Source: Paludibacter sp. UBA6032 (GTDB taxonomy: Bacteria > Bacteroidota > Bacteroidia > Bacteroidales > Paludibacteraceae). Taken from it: 28,974 nt of DNA. The position numbers and the translations under genes were made by a program. Shown here piece after piece: positions 13,685 to 22,777 of this stretch. The stretch covers positions 16,589 to 45,562 of the forward strand of contig DIZI01000026.1 of assembly GCA_002427885.1 (NCBI GenBank), read 5' to 3'. The notes beneath the pieces were generated by a model, which saw only the letters and a program-made list of their open reading frames with translations, had not been told where the DNA came from and searched no databases. Numbering within the stretch: the first letter of the stretch is position 1; every line of letters begins with the position of its first letter.

Positions 13685-15136
13685 TTAATGTTGATTTCCT
13701 GAACCATTACTTTGATAACAACCCATATCAACTCCCGGCAGAGTTACTTCAGTAGGTTTGAATTTATCATTAGTTACCAGTGTAGCATTCAAAGGAACGA
13801 TTTTCGAAGCATCGGCAGTTCCTTTTCCAATAGCAGGAGATCCTGATTGAAGTCTGAAATTAAATGAACCTACGGCCGAAACATCAGACAAACGGCTGAT
13901 TCCGGTCATTGGAAGTTGGAAATTTACAAACATCGGATTTCCAACTTTTACATAAGCAGAACCATCGTAAGGTTGAACAATATTTGGACAAACTCCACCA
14001 ACAATGGTATAGAGATAGGCCTGCTGATAATTTGGATTTGACAAAAGAGCTGTATATGCAGGAATATCAGTAGATTGAGGTATAGTTACCGTACTTGTTG
14101 GCATAACCGGATAAACATTGTTCATCACTCTTAAAGAATCACCATATGTGTAGTTGTATCCATATGACATATTTACAACATCAGCTGCGGGATTGTTATG
14201 AATCCGAACACCTGCACGACAGTTTACCATGAGGTTATTAAAAGCTTTACCTTTAGCTCCTTCTTCATAATTGATTGAACCACCACGTCCTGTTGGGTCT
14301 TTTTGGCGATAACCACCTGAAATATAGGTATTATTATACATGTTCACATTGGTTTGCGGACCTACACCCCCTTTGTTAGATGCTTTACTCGAATTTGTTG
14401 CACCTCCCACAAATAAATTGTAAGCAATATCTCCTACCGAACCACTCTTTACATTTAAACCATCACCACCGGTGAAACCACATTTTTCGAACGTATTACG
14501 CATGACATGAATACGCCCTGTCGATACTCGTATGGCATCGTCAATACTTCCATACATCCAACTATCTTCCATAATAAAATCACCCGTTGAATTTTGGAAG
14601 AAAATACCAAATGAACCATCACCTGCTTTACCTTTTGTCGGGAAGAAAGTTGCACCAAAATTCGCTCCGGTGTAGTCAACATGTGTCCATTTAAGTTCCA
14701 GAAGGGAACAAGAAGGTTCACAGTTGATACCGGTCCAGTATCCAATGAAAGCTGAGTCAGCTGCTGATGAATATCCAACTGCATCTGTTTTTGTAAACGT
14801 TTTATCAGGTCCTATAAAATTGGGTTGAGTTTTACTTCCTAAAGAAATTAGAACGCCTTTCACTAAAATTGTTTTCCCTCTGCCTACCTTTACAGTTACT
14901 CCTGATTGTAATAATAAAGTATCACCCGCATTCACAGTAACATCGTCACCAATCGTGTAGGTTTTTCCTGACAACATAGTACCTTTTACACTTCCACTTA
15001 AAGGACTTGCATCACTTACACTTTGTCCGATTTGAATCGGAGGTGTAGAAACAGTATTCTGATCCGGCGTACAGGATGTTAGCATGCTGCCAACAAACAA
15101 AGCCAATGCGCTAAAAGAAATAATTTTTGATTTCAT
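13685..15136 (-). CDS. Right-handed beta-helix lipoprotein paired with TonB receptor 2
   Basis: 483 residues. A type II signal peptide with lipobox LTSC (MKSKIISFSALALFVGSMLTSC) shows a lipoprotein. The body begins with a GKTYTIGDDVTVNAGDTLLL-type cap and continues through PbH1-like strands (LLELKWTHVDYTGANFG, FIMEDSWMYGSIDDAIRVSTG, IHVMRNTFEKCGFTGGDGLN, VNMYNNTYISGG), as in pectate-lyase-like folds. It shares the fold but not the close sequence of the other two beta-helix proteins here. A Glu/Asp-rich turn, SIDDAIR, could be a binding or catalytic site. It lies 41 bases after TonB receptor 2 and should be co-expressed. A surface ligand-capturing or processing role is inferred. Confidence 0.85.
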   Translation of the reverse strand: MKSKIISFSALALFVGSMLTSCTPDQNTVSTPPIQIGQSVSDASPLSGSVKGTMLSGKTYTIGDDVTVNAGDTLLLQSGVTVKVGRGKTILVKGVLISLGSKTQPNFIGPDKTFTKTDAVGYSSAADSAFIGYWTGINCEPSCSLLELKWTHVDYTGANFGATFFPTKGKAGDGSFGIFFQNSTGDFIMEDSWMYGSIDDAIRVSTGRIHVMRNTFEKCGFTGGDGLNVKSGSVGDIAYNLFVGGATNSSKASNKGGVGPQTNVNMYNNTYISGGYRQKDPTGRGGSINYEEGAKGKAFNNLMVNCRAGVRIHNNPAADVVNMSYGYNYTYGDSLRVMNNVYPVMPTSTVTIPQSTDIPAYTALLSNPNYQQAYLYTIVGGVCPNIVQPYDGSAYVKVGNPMFVNFQLPMTGISRLSDVSAVGSFNFRLQSGSPAIGKGTADASKIVPLNATLVTNDKFKPTEVTLPGVDMGCYQSNGSGNQH

Positions 15137-15177
15137 AATTTATTTATTTTTGAGTTGTTAATTTTGAGTTTAATTTT

Positions 15178-17961
15178 TTATAATGTATACCTGAAACCGA
15201 GCAAAAAACTGAGTCCGTATATTTCCTTTTGAACAATAATGCTGTTTGGACTATCCTGTTGGGGCAATTGTAAACTTCCCGGCAGATAATAGTCATTTGA
15301 TTTCAAAATACGGGTTATAGCCGGCGAATTCAATAAATTACGGGCTTTTCCGAAAATACTCAGATTTATTTTCCGGCTCAGTTTCTTTTGGAATGAAAAA
15401 TCAAGGGTCGTATTTGGCATACTCCAGTAATCAAGACCATCCCAACCTGAAACCTGTGATATCGATTTTCCCGTATAGACGCCTGATAATTGTAGATCGA
15501 GACCAATTTTCTGATTTTTATATAAAATTGATAAGTTAGCGATATGGTCGGCCTGCCCTTGCATAGGTCTGGTAACCCGTACACTATCTGTAGTAAAATC
15601 AGATGTTTGGTCTTGAGGGTTGATACGTTGATACGTTTTCTTGTAAGTCGTTATACTCGATTTTGTAAAAGTATAGTTTGCCGAAACACCAAAATTTCCA
15701 AAGTATTTGTTGATTACAAATTCAAACCCCAGATTGGTCGCTGTACCAAAATTCTGCGGTTTTAACTGCAAAGCTGATGGTCCATTTTCACGCACTAAGC
15801 TATATTCAATCGGGTCTTTAATATTTTTATAAAAAAAACCGGCTAATATCTGTTCGGAAGCACCCGGAAAAAGTTCATACCTGAAATCAATATTTTGTGC
15901 CCTGGATCTTCTTAAATACGGATTCCCTTTTTCATCGAAAGTTTCTCCGGAGATATTATAAGGAATTACCTCAAAATAACCCGGTCGGGAAATTGATGAG
16001 AAATAACTTAGCCGTAGATTCTGTTTTTTTGTAAGTTCGTATTTTAAATGCATTCCGGGCAGTACATCCATATAAGCCTGACTTCCGGATTTACCGATAA
16101 AAGTTTCGGGCATTGGAGTATTGTATGCCAATCTGGTTTGTTCAACCCGTACACCGGCCAGAATATTAAGTTTTTCTAAAACTTTTGTCTTTATTTCTCC
16201 ATAAAAAGCATCAACATCTTCAGAAACAGTATAATCATTTTGATTGACCGGGCTACCTAAATCGGCATTGTAACCTGAAAAGGCAAATTTGGCATTGTCT
16301 ATAGTCGTGAACAATTGAGGTGCATTATTCACAAAAACCGGATCGAGCGAATATTCATTGAAATAGTTTTCTCTGTTTTTATGCCTGTACATACCTCCTG
16401 CTTTCACTTCAGTATTTTCGAATAAATTATCAGGCTTCCAGCTAATATTTAAATATCCGGCTAAATCCTGATCGGTGTTATGCATCCATTTATGAGTAAT
16501 TCCCTGTAATATAGGGCTATCAATATTGGTGCTGTTTGATTGTAATTCAACTTCGTCCGGTCTGTAGGCCCATGCTTTTGAATATACCGCAGACCAATCC
16601 ACAAAAAGCTTGTCATTTATTGAATGCTTTCCCTGAAGTGTAGAATTATAAATTCGTTCCAACTGAGTTTGTGAACGGTCTTTTGTTTCAGTGTTTCCAA
16701 CTCCGGTACTAAGAGAAGTAACTACCGAATGTCTTGAAATGTATTTATCCAGTTCAAAGTATGCATTGTACAAACTTAATGTGTTGTTTCTGTTCAGTAG
16801 AAAATCAATCTTATTATGAATTCCTAATCGGTTTTGCTGAGTGGAATAAGTCCGGTTTTCCTTTGATTCAAAAGCAGGCAAAGTCCCCGGATTGGGTTGT
16901 GCTCTTGGAATAGTAACAAAGGCATCGGATCCACTGAAACTGTTTTGATTGCTTAATGAAAGAATTATTCCTAATTTACGATTGAAAAATCGGTCCCCAA
17001 TGCTGAAACTTCCATTAAAATTCGGGAATGGATGAATAGGATTGAATTTCAGGTTTTCAATTGGAAAATCAGTTGGTTTAACGTGATAGTTTGTCCCGTA
17101 CATTTCAGCCGGTGATTTTAAATTAACTACGCTTTTATCAAACGTGTAAAATGGTCTTTGTAAAAACAACGAATTATATCCTGCTGACCCGGTAACATTG
17201 ACCAACAACCTGTCCGGTGCCTCTTTCAATTGCAGATTCATTGCACCACCGATTGCATCACCTTCCATATCAGGTGTCAAAGCTTTTATAACATCCAGAT
17301 GAGAAATTATTTCAGCAGGAAAAATATCCATTGGAACGTATCGGTTTTTATCATTGGGACTGGGGATTTTAATCCCATTTACAAGTGTGTAATTGTATCT
17401 CTTGTCCATTCCCCTGATAATAGCATATTGCCCCTCACCGCTATTCGCGGTCTTTTGAACAGTTACTCCTGAAACTCGTTGTAAAACATTGGCTACAGTA
17501 ATATCCGGAGATAATTCAATGGATTTGGCGGGAATTACATTCAGCAAATTGTCGGCATTTTTCTCGGAATTTCTTGCAGACTGTGATGTTTCCCGGTCCA
17601 ACTGTGCAAACACTTCTACCTGATTGAGTGAGATTGCTTCCGGATCGAGTAATACATCGAGAATAATTACATCTTTATTTTGAGTAACCGTAATTTTTTT
17701 TTCCTGTGAAACATAACCCAGGTATTTGACAATAAAAGTATGTTGACCGGAATTAATTTTCTTAATACTATATGAACCATCAAGAGTAGCAACATCGTAA
17801 AAACCAGCATTGTTTTTATCAATAAAAATGGCGCCTGTTAGTGGTTCATTTGTCTTCGAATCTAATATTTTACCCTTTAATATAGTAGCACTAAGCGAAT
17901 TAGAAATAATTAAAGCAAATAGAAATATAAAAAGGAATGGGGAAGTAAATCTGTAATACAT
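15178..17961 (-). CDS. TonB-dependent outer-membrane receptor 2
   Basis: 927 residues from ATG 17961. The TTG at 17991 would add ten residues before the signal peptide MYYRFTSPFLFIFLFALII. Residues about 25-110 are a carboxypeptidase-regulatory-like domain (LKGKILDSKTNEPLTGAIF, LDGSYSIKKINSGQHTFIVKY). The plug domain (about 135-250) has VANVLQRVSGVTVQ, YAIIRGMDKRYNYTLVNG and GDAIGGAMNLQLKEA. A TonB_dep_Rec-type barrel follows and ends in LLGFRYTL. It is only distantly similar to receptor 1. It heads an operon with a beta-helix lipoprotein and a phosphoesterase, so the ligand may be a phosphorylated organic compound. The promoter has heptamers in 11-bp phase over about 70 bases. Confidence 0.9.
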   Translation of the reverse strand: MYYRFTSPFLFIFLFALIISNSLSATILKGKILDSKTNEPLTGAIFIDKNNAGFYDVATLDGSYSIKKINSGQHTFIVKYLGYVSQEKKITVTQNKDVIILDVLLDPEAISLNQVEVFAQLDRETSQSARNSEKNADNLLNVIPAKSIELSPDITVANVLQRVSGVTVQKTANSGEGQYAIIRGMDKRYNYTLVNGIKIPSPNDKNRYVPMDIFPAEIISHLDVIKALTPDMEGDAIGGAMNLQLKEAPDRLLVNVTGSAGYNSLFLQRPFYTFDKSVVNLKSPAEMYGTNYHVKPTDFPIENLKFNPIHPFPNFNGSFSIGDRFFNRKLGIILSLSNQNSFSGSDAFVTIPRAQPNPGTLPAFESKENRTYSTQQNRLGIHNKIDFLLNRNNTLSLYNAYFELDKYISRHSVVTSLSTGVGNTETKDRSQTQLERIYNSTLQGKHSINDKLFVDWSAVYSKAWAYRPDEVELQSNSTNIDSPILQGITHKWMHNTDQDLAGYLNISWKPDNLFENTEVKAGGMYRHKNRENYFNEYSLDPVFVNNAPQLFTTIDNAKFAFSGYNADLGSPVNQNDYTVSEDVDAFYGEIKTKVLEKLNILAGVRVEQTRLAYNTPMPETFIGKSGSQAYMDVLPGMHLKYELTKKQNLRLSYFSSISRPGYFEVIPYNISGETFDEKGNPYLRRSRAQNIDFRYELFPGASEQILAGFFYKNIKDPIEYSLVRENGPSALQLKPQNFGTATNLGFEFVINKYFGNFGVSANYTFTKSSITTYKKTYQRINPQDQTSDFTTDSVRVTRPMQGQADHIANLSILYKNQKIGLDLQLSGVYTGKSISQVSGWDGLDYWSMPNTTLDFSFQKKLSRKINLSIFGKARNLLNSPAITRILKSNDYYLPGSLQLPQQDSPNSIIVQKEIYGLSFLLGFRYTL

Positions 17962-18015
17962 CGTATTGATTATAGATGAATATATGTGCAACGAATAAAC
18001 TGTTCAATAACTTCG

Positions 18016-18106
18016 CAAAATTAGATTGTAATTATTACAAAATGATTTTATATAAGCTACGAATGTGAGATAAATCAATTACAATACAGAATAATTTCTG
18101 TTACAA
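18016..18106 (-). promoter_or_regulatory. Extended Pho-box-like array and -7 element of the TonB 2 operon
   Basis: On the minus strand, TTGTAAC (18100-18106), TTGTAAT (18078-18084) and TTGTAAT (18034-18040) are spaced 22 and 44 bases apart, so all lie in one 11-base phase. The last ends exactly 14 bases before the TTTG of a perfect -7 element TAATTTTG (18016-18023). The positions in between are degenerate (for example ATAAAAT, TCGTAGC). The phasing would place all three sites on the same DNA face. Confidence 0.62.
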
Positions 18107-18191
18107 AACTATTAATGTGAAAGCATAAAACGAATAAAACTTACATATTTACATTTAATACCAGGCACATAGCCGGAATTAAATTAAATAT

Positions 18192-19385
18192 TTACTTATT
18201 CTGACTTAAGGAAATTGTAGAGCTTGCACCCCAACTTATTAATGAGTAAGCTCCGGATTGATTCCAAAAGCATTCTCGTACGGTTAGCAATTGGTTTCCG
18301 GCATCGAGGGATAAAACCTGAAAAGACAATTTTGTTTCATCTGTTTCAGAAAATTCTCCTTTCATAGGAGAATCGACTCTGAAAACTTTAATATCCAGAT
18401 TTCCATCGGGACCAACAAAAGTGTAAAATTGATTGTAATTGGTATGACCATGAAAATAGGCCTTAATATTCGGATGATTCTTTAAAAAAACAGCCAATTC
18501 CTTTTGTAAAGCAAGATTTCCCTTGAAATTTTCTTCCACTTCATTTTCGTAATTCTCATTCATGCTGTGATTACCCAACGGATTGGTAAAATGAGTCGGT
18601 TCACCTGCAATTGGATCGTGAGTAAAAATGAGTGCAGGAGTATTAGAATCAATGGTGGACAAATCTTTCTCCATCCATATTTGTGCAGCAGAATCGGGCC
18701 ACATGGTTATAAACATAAAATGAACTCCATCAATATCTTTCGAAAAATTTGGTTTATCGGAACTGTAATTATAATTCCGGGATGTTTTTTGTGGAATTGG
18801 ATGCAACATCAAATTATAGATGTTAACCATCACCGAGTTATCGGTAGCCGGATTTAATGTTTTAGAAAAACCAATTGCATTAGCGACATCGTGATTTCCA
18901 CATGTAAGTAAGAACTCCGCTTCGTTATTTTTTTTATTTTTCAAATGAATCCCTTTTAAATAATCAGTTTCGAATTGATTCCACGAAACATATGCCGACT
19001 GAATACTAGACTGTTGCCTATTGGAAATATCACCATTAATTGCGACATAATCTATAAAACCTACTTTTCTCCCTGCATTTATTCCCTTATCCCGCGGAAA
19101 AACAGCTTCAGGAAGCAAGTTAATCTGACTGACCATTGCTTCATTGACAACATTAGCGTCGACTACTTTTCCTCTAAATGCCCTTTTTAGACCATAATGT
19201 AAGTCGGAAGTAAAAACAATCTGTGAAATATGAACTGTATCTGACAGTTGTGCTATTGGAGATGGGATGAAGACATTTACCGGTGATGATGCCTCCGACT
19301 GTTTGCAGGAATAAAAAATTAAACAATTAAACAAGCTGAAAATTAAACTTGTACTAATTATTTTTGTTTTATATTTTATCAACAT
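18192..19385 (-). CDS. Calcineurin-like metallophosphoesterase 2, a lipoprotein
   Basis: 397 residues from ATG 19385. A TTG further upstream (19439) would put the -7 element inside the gene. The signal peptide MLIKYKTKIISTSLIFSLFNC... ends in the lipobox FYSC, so it is lipid-anchored, unlike its paralogue at 12396-13607. The motif series is complete: SDLHYG, NGDISNRQ, CGNHD, FTHDPIAG and FHGHTN, with His314 where the paralogue has Asn. The final GHxN, instead of GHxH, is shared by both. It is predicted to be an active phosphomono- or diesterase of the periplasm or cell surface. It is a single-gene unit ending before the TonB 2 promoter, and no clear terminator is seen. Confidence 0.9.
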   Translation of the reverse strand: MLIKYKTKIISTSLIFSLFNCLIFYSCKQSEASSPVNVFIPSPIAQLSDTVHISQIVFTSDLHYGLKRAFRGKVVDANVVNEAMVSQINLLPEAVFPRDKGINAGRKVGFIDYVAINGDISNRQQSSIQSAYVSWNQFETDYLKGIHLKNKKNNEAEFLLTCGNHDVANAIGFSKTLNPATDNSVMVNIYNLMLHPIPQKTSRNYNYSSDKPNFSKDIDGVHFMFITMWPDSAAQIWMEKDLSTIDSNTPALIFTHDPIAGEPTHFTNPLGNHSMNENYENEVEENFKGNLALQKELAVFLKNHPNIKAYFHGHTNYNQFYTFVGPDGNLDIKVFRVDSPMKGEFSETDETKLSFQVLSLDAGNQLLTVRECFWNQSGAYSLISWGASSTISLSQNK

Positions 19386-19436
19386 TGGATTTGTTGTATT
19401 GAAGTCACTTAAGCCGGCAGATTGCAAATAATGACG

Positions 19437-19483
19437 CAAAATTAGTTTCTGTTTGTATCAAATATATTTAGAAGCCATTACGC
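19437..19483 (-). promoter_or_regulatory. Weaker Pho-box-like repeat and -7 element of metallophosphoesterase 2
   Basis: On the minus strand, GCGTAAT (19477-19483), TCTAAAT (19466-19472) and TTGATAC (19455-19461) lie at an 11-base period. The last ends 14 bases before the TTTG of a perfect -7 element TAATTTTG (19437-19444). The heptamers are imperfect, but the geometry equals the better copies. Confidence 0.45.
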
Positions 19484-19619
19484 AGAGATTAAAAAATAAA
19501 TAAAGCTATTTGTTTTACTTAATCCGATACATAACATCATATTGTCGTAATACATGTTACATTTCTGCAAAAACCGGGATATTTAATGTGTTTTTAAACT
19601 GAATTTGAATTTTAAAGCT

Positions 19620-19627
19620 TATTTTTG
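19620..19627 (+). promoter_or_regulatory. Putative -7 element TATTTTTG of ppk1
   Basis: TATTTTTG matches TAnnTTTG about 62 bases before the ATG at 19690. No -33 element is visible at normal spacing. GTAATACATGTTAC (19547-19560) is a near-palindrome in the shared ppk1/metallophosphoesterase 2 intergenic region and may bind a regulator, but it does not have the 14-base geometry. The remaining 19484-19689 region shows no gene. Confidence 0.45.
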
Positions 19628-19689
19628 TTTTATGACTAAGAAACAATCTAAATAAATATCAATCTTGTATTTCAGCACCAGCATATAAT

Positions 19690-21780
19690 ATGACAAAGAA
19701 AACCAAGAGTATCAAGACCATAAACCGTGATGTCAGTTGGATGTATTTCAACCGCAGGATACTCGACGAGGCATCCAACCAATCCAACCCTTTGCTTGAA
19801 AGGCTTAGTTTTTTAGGTATTTATTCAAATAACCTGGATGAATTTTTTCAGGTACGGGTGGCTACTTTGCGCCGGATTATCGAGATTGAAGAGAATATGC
19901 GTCATTTGGATTCCGATTCGAAAAAAGCATTAAAAAAAATACTGAAACTAAACGAGATCTATTCTAAAGATTTTGAATCTATATTTCTGGAATTGAATGA
20001 AGCTTTGCAAAAAGAAAATATTTATTGGGTATCTGAGTCCGAATTATCGGAAGATCAGAAACAATTTATCAATACATTCTATATGGAAGAACTGATGAAT
20101 TCTCTCTTTCCTGTTTTGATAACAAGAATGAAATATGAACCTGAATTGAATGATAAAAGTATCTATCTGGCTGTCAAAATATCAAATTCAGCTGACCAAA
20201 AGAAGAACAATAAAAAAGAATATGCTTTAATTGAAATTCCTACCGGCGAGTTTTCCCGTTTTATCGTTTTGCCAAAGAAAGATGAGAAAATTTGCATCAT
20301 GTTTATTGACGATGTTATCCGTTTTTGTTTGCCCAAAATATTCTCACAGTTCAATCATGATAAGTACGAAGGATATACGATAAAATTCACCCGTGATGCG
20401 GAGATGGACTTTGATAATTCGGCCTACCAAAGTGTTTTCGATAAAGTCTCCAAAGGATTGAAAAGCAGAAAGAGCGGACTGCCGGTTCGTTTTGTTTACG
20501 ACCGTGAAATGCCATCTGATCTTTTACGATTTACCGAGAAACTCCTCAGAATAGATAAAAACGACATCCCCGTCAGTGGATCCAGGTATCACAATCTAAA
20601 AGACTTAATGACATTTCCTAAACTCAAGGAGAATTTAAAATTTGACAATCATCCACCGGTTCCTATTCCGGCATTTGATAAATCGATAAGTCTCATTACT
20701 TTAATACGGAATAAAGATCAATACCTGCACTATCCTTACCATAGCTTCGACTACTACATACGTCTTTTGCGCGAATCGGCCATTAATCCGGAAGTAAAAG
20801 AAATCAAAATAAGTATTTACCGCCTGGCTAAAAACTCCAAAGTGATAAAAGCATTAATTTGTGCCGCTTTGAATGGTAAAAAAGTCACGGCAATTGTAGA
20901 GCTTTTAGCTCGTTTTGATGAAAAGTCGAACATAAACTGGGCAAAAAAAATGCAGGATGCCGGCATTAAAGTCATTCTTGGGGTAGAGGGTTTGAAAGTG
21001 CATTCAAAACTGACTCATATCAAAGCGCGCAACGGGAACATTGCCTGCATCGGTACCGGAAACTTCCACGAGGGAACAGCCACCGTATATACCGACTTCA
21101 CCCTGATGACCGCCCATAAAAGTATTGTGGATGACGTGGAAAACGTGTTTGAATTTTTGGAACAGCCTTATTTAAACCCTGCTTTCAAACAGCTAATTGT
21201 TTCCCCTCAGTTTATGCGAAAAAAAATCATGAGTTTAATCAGAACAGAAATTGAAAATGCAAAAAAAGGATTGCCTGCCTATATTTATTGCAAAATCAAT
21301 CATGTAGTTGATGAAAAAATTATTGAAAAGCTTTATGAAGCTTCCACTGCCGGAGTTCAAATTAAACTGTTGGTTCGCGGAAACTGTTCGCTGGTTACAG
21401 GTGTACCGAAAATAAGTGAAAACATTCAGGTGATTGGTATTATTGACCGTTATCTGGAGCATTCCAGAGTCATGATTTTTGCCAATGGAGGCGAGGAACG
21501 TTACTTCATAGGTTCGGCCGATTGGATGCAGCGAAACCTGGATTACAGGGTGGAAGTGTTTACCCCCGTTTATGACCCTAAATTTCAAAAACAATTAAAA
21601 ACCGTTATTGAATTCGGGTTGAAAGACAATGTGAAAGGACGCATTGTGGATGGAACGGGTAATAACCGGTTGAATGCGGGTGAAAACGAATCTCCATTCA
21701 GGTCGCAGGAAGAAATTTATAGCTTTTACAAAAACAATTACACAAGAAATTTACAGGAAAAGAAACAAGAAAATATTTAA
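19690..21780 (+). CDS. ppk1: Polyphosphate kinase 1
   Basis: 696 residues, the usual PPK1 length. It makes polyphosphate from ATP, reversibly. The N-terminal domain starts with NRDVSWMYFNRRIL and SNNLDEFFQVRV. A middle domain follows (KSGLPVRFVYDREMP), then two phospholipase-D-like halves. His438 in KVHSKLTHI corresponds to the autophosphorylated His of E. coli PPK (H435), and His591 in LEHSRVMIF to the second catalytic His (H592). IGTGNFHEGTATVYTDFTL and FIGSADWMQRNLDYRVEV are also typical. The ppx gene starts 27 bases downstream in the same operon. The upstream promoter lacks the heptamer repeats, so its regulation may differ from the TonB and regulator genes. Confidence 0.96.
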   Translation: MTKKTKSIKTINRDVSWMYFNRRILDEASNQSNPLLERLSFLGIYSNNLDEFFQVRVATLRRIIEIEENMRHLDSDSKKALKKILKLNEIYSKDFESIFLELNEALQKENIYWVSESELSEDQKQFINTFYMEELMNSLFPVLITRMKYEPELNDKSIYLAVKISNSADQKKNNKKEYALIEIPTGEFSRFIVLPKKDEKICIMFIDDVIRFCLPKIFSQFNHDKYEGYTIKFTRDAEMDFDNSAYQSVFDKVSKGLKSRKSGLPVRFVYDREMPSDLLRFTEKLLRIDKNDIPVSGSRYHNLKDLMTFPKLKENLKFDNHPPVPIPAFDKSISLITLIRNKDQYLHYPYHSFDYYIRLLRESAINPEVKEIKISIYRLAKNSKVIKALICAALNGKKVTAIVELLARFDEKSNINWAKKMQDAGIKVILGVEGLKVHSKLTHIKARNGNIACIGTGNFHEGTATVYTDFTLMTAHKSIVDDVENVFEFLEQPYLNPAFKQLIVSPQFMRKKIMSLIRTEIENAKKGLPAYIYCKINHVVDEKIIEKLYEASTAGVQIKLLVRGNCSLVTGVPKISENIQVIGIIDRYLEHSRVMIFANGGEERYFIGSADWMQRNLDYRVEVFTPVYDPKFQKQLKTVIEFGLKDNVKGRIVDGTGNNRLNAGENESPFRSQEEIYSFYKNNYTRNLQEKKQENI

Positions 21781-21807
21781 ATAATCATTCCCAAACAAGT
21801 ATCAATT

Positions 21808-22725
21808 ATGAACAGTCTTCAATTTGCAGCCATAGATATCGGATCCAATGCCGTTCGATTATTAATTATGAGTATTGTACCCGGTAATGCTGAAGAATCA
21901 TTCGACAAAACACTGATGATTCGGGTCCCTTTGCGTTTGGGGCAGGAATCGTTTGTTGATGGGAAAATAAGCGACAGCAAGGCTAAAAACCTTATCCGAC
22001 TAATGAAAGCATTTAAGCATTTGTTGAAAGTATACGATGTAAGCGATTACAGGGTCTGTGCTACAGCTGCTATGCGAGAAGCTACAAACTCCAAAGAACT
22101 CGTAAAACAAATCAAAAAGGAAACCGATTTGAAAGTTGAAATTATCGATGGGCACGAAGAGGCAATGATTATTTACGAAAGCCATTTTTATTACAACTTA
22201 AATGAACATCAAAACTATGTTTTCGTGGATGTAGGTGGTGGTAGTACAGAAATAAGTTTGCTGGTAAACGGCGAACTGTCACAATCAAAATCCTACAAGA
22301 TAGGAACTGTACGCTTACTAAACGACAAAGTAGAGAGTGGAGAATACGATATGTTGCACCGGGATTTACAAGAATTGAAAGAGCAATATCAAATCAGTGA
22401 TATTATTGCTTCGGGTGGAAATATTATCAAACTGAATGCTCTGGCAAAGACCCGTACCGGACGCAAATTTCCACTTACAGCGCTTGAAGCAATTACCGCA
22501 GAATTGAAGCAATACAATGTGGATGAACTGATTGAAAAATACAAACTAAAACCCGACCGGGCCGATGTTATTGTTCCCGCGGCAAACACCTATATTGATG
22601 TAGCACAAAGTGTCGGAGCAAAGAATTTTATTGTCCCTAAAATCGGACTTATCGATGGCATTATCCACATGCTCTACGTAAAGTGGAAAGAAAAAAAGGG
22701 GAAAAAACCGGATTCTTTGGATTAG
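21808..22725 (+). CDS. ppx: Ppx/GppA-family phosphatase, short form
   Basis: 305 residues. The ASKHA-type ATPase fold motifs are present: AAIDIGSNAVRLLI (phosphate loop 1), VCATAAMREATNS, IDGHEEA with the catalytic Glu, FVDVGGGSTEISL (loop 2), and IASGGNI. The family removes terminal phosphates from polyphosphate (Ppx) or converts pppGpp to ppGpp (GppA); the context after ppk1 favours Ppx. The protein ends after domains I and II. The proteobacterial homologues, of about 500 residues, carry additional C-terminal helical domains that include an HD-like one. A separate HD-domain gene lies 2.2 kb away (24972-25484). The short form is common in Bacteroidota, so it need not be truncated. Confidence 0.93.
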   Translation: MNSLQFAAIDIGSNAVRLLIMSIVPGNAEESFDKTLMIRVPLRLGQESFVDGKISDSKAKNLIRLMKAFKHLLKVYDVSDYRVCATAAMREATNSKELVKQIKKETDLKVEIIDGHEEAMIIYESHFYYNLNEHQNYVFVDVGGGSTEISLLVNGELSQSKSYKIGTVRLLNDKVESGEYDMLHRDLQELKEQYQISDIIASGGNIIKLNALAKTRTGRKFPLTALEAITAELKQYNVDELIEKYKLKPDRADVIVPAANTYIDVAQSVGAKNFIVPKIGLIDGIIHMLYVKWKEKKGKKPDSLD

Positions 22726-22733
22726 TCGTTTTA

Positions 22734-22772
22734 AATAACTTTCCCAAATTTCTTAACCCCGGGAAAGTTATT
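22734..22772. terminator. Bidirectional hairpin between ppx and ppk2
   Basis: AATAACTTTCCC (22734-22745) pairs perfectly with GGGAAAGTTATT (22761-22772), with a loop of 15 bases. It lies in the 52-base space between the convergent ppx and PPK2 genes and is followed by few T residues on either strand. It probably ends both transcripts. Confidence 0.6.
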
Positions 22773-22777
22773 GCCGT

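Noticed and set aside
19541..19627. A heptamer repeat for ppk1 (TCGTAAT, GTTACAT, GCAAAAA at 11-base steps)
   Set aside because: Only the first unit matches, and the 14-base distance does not lead to a TTTG. The likely -7 element is far downstream at 19620-19627.
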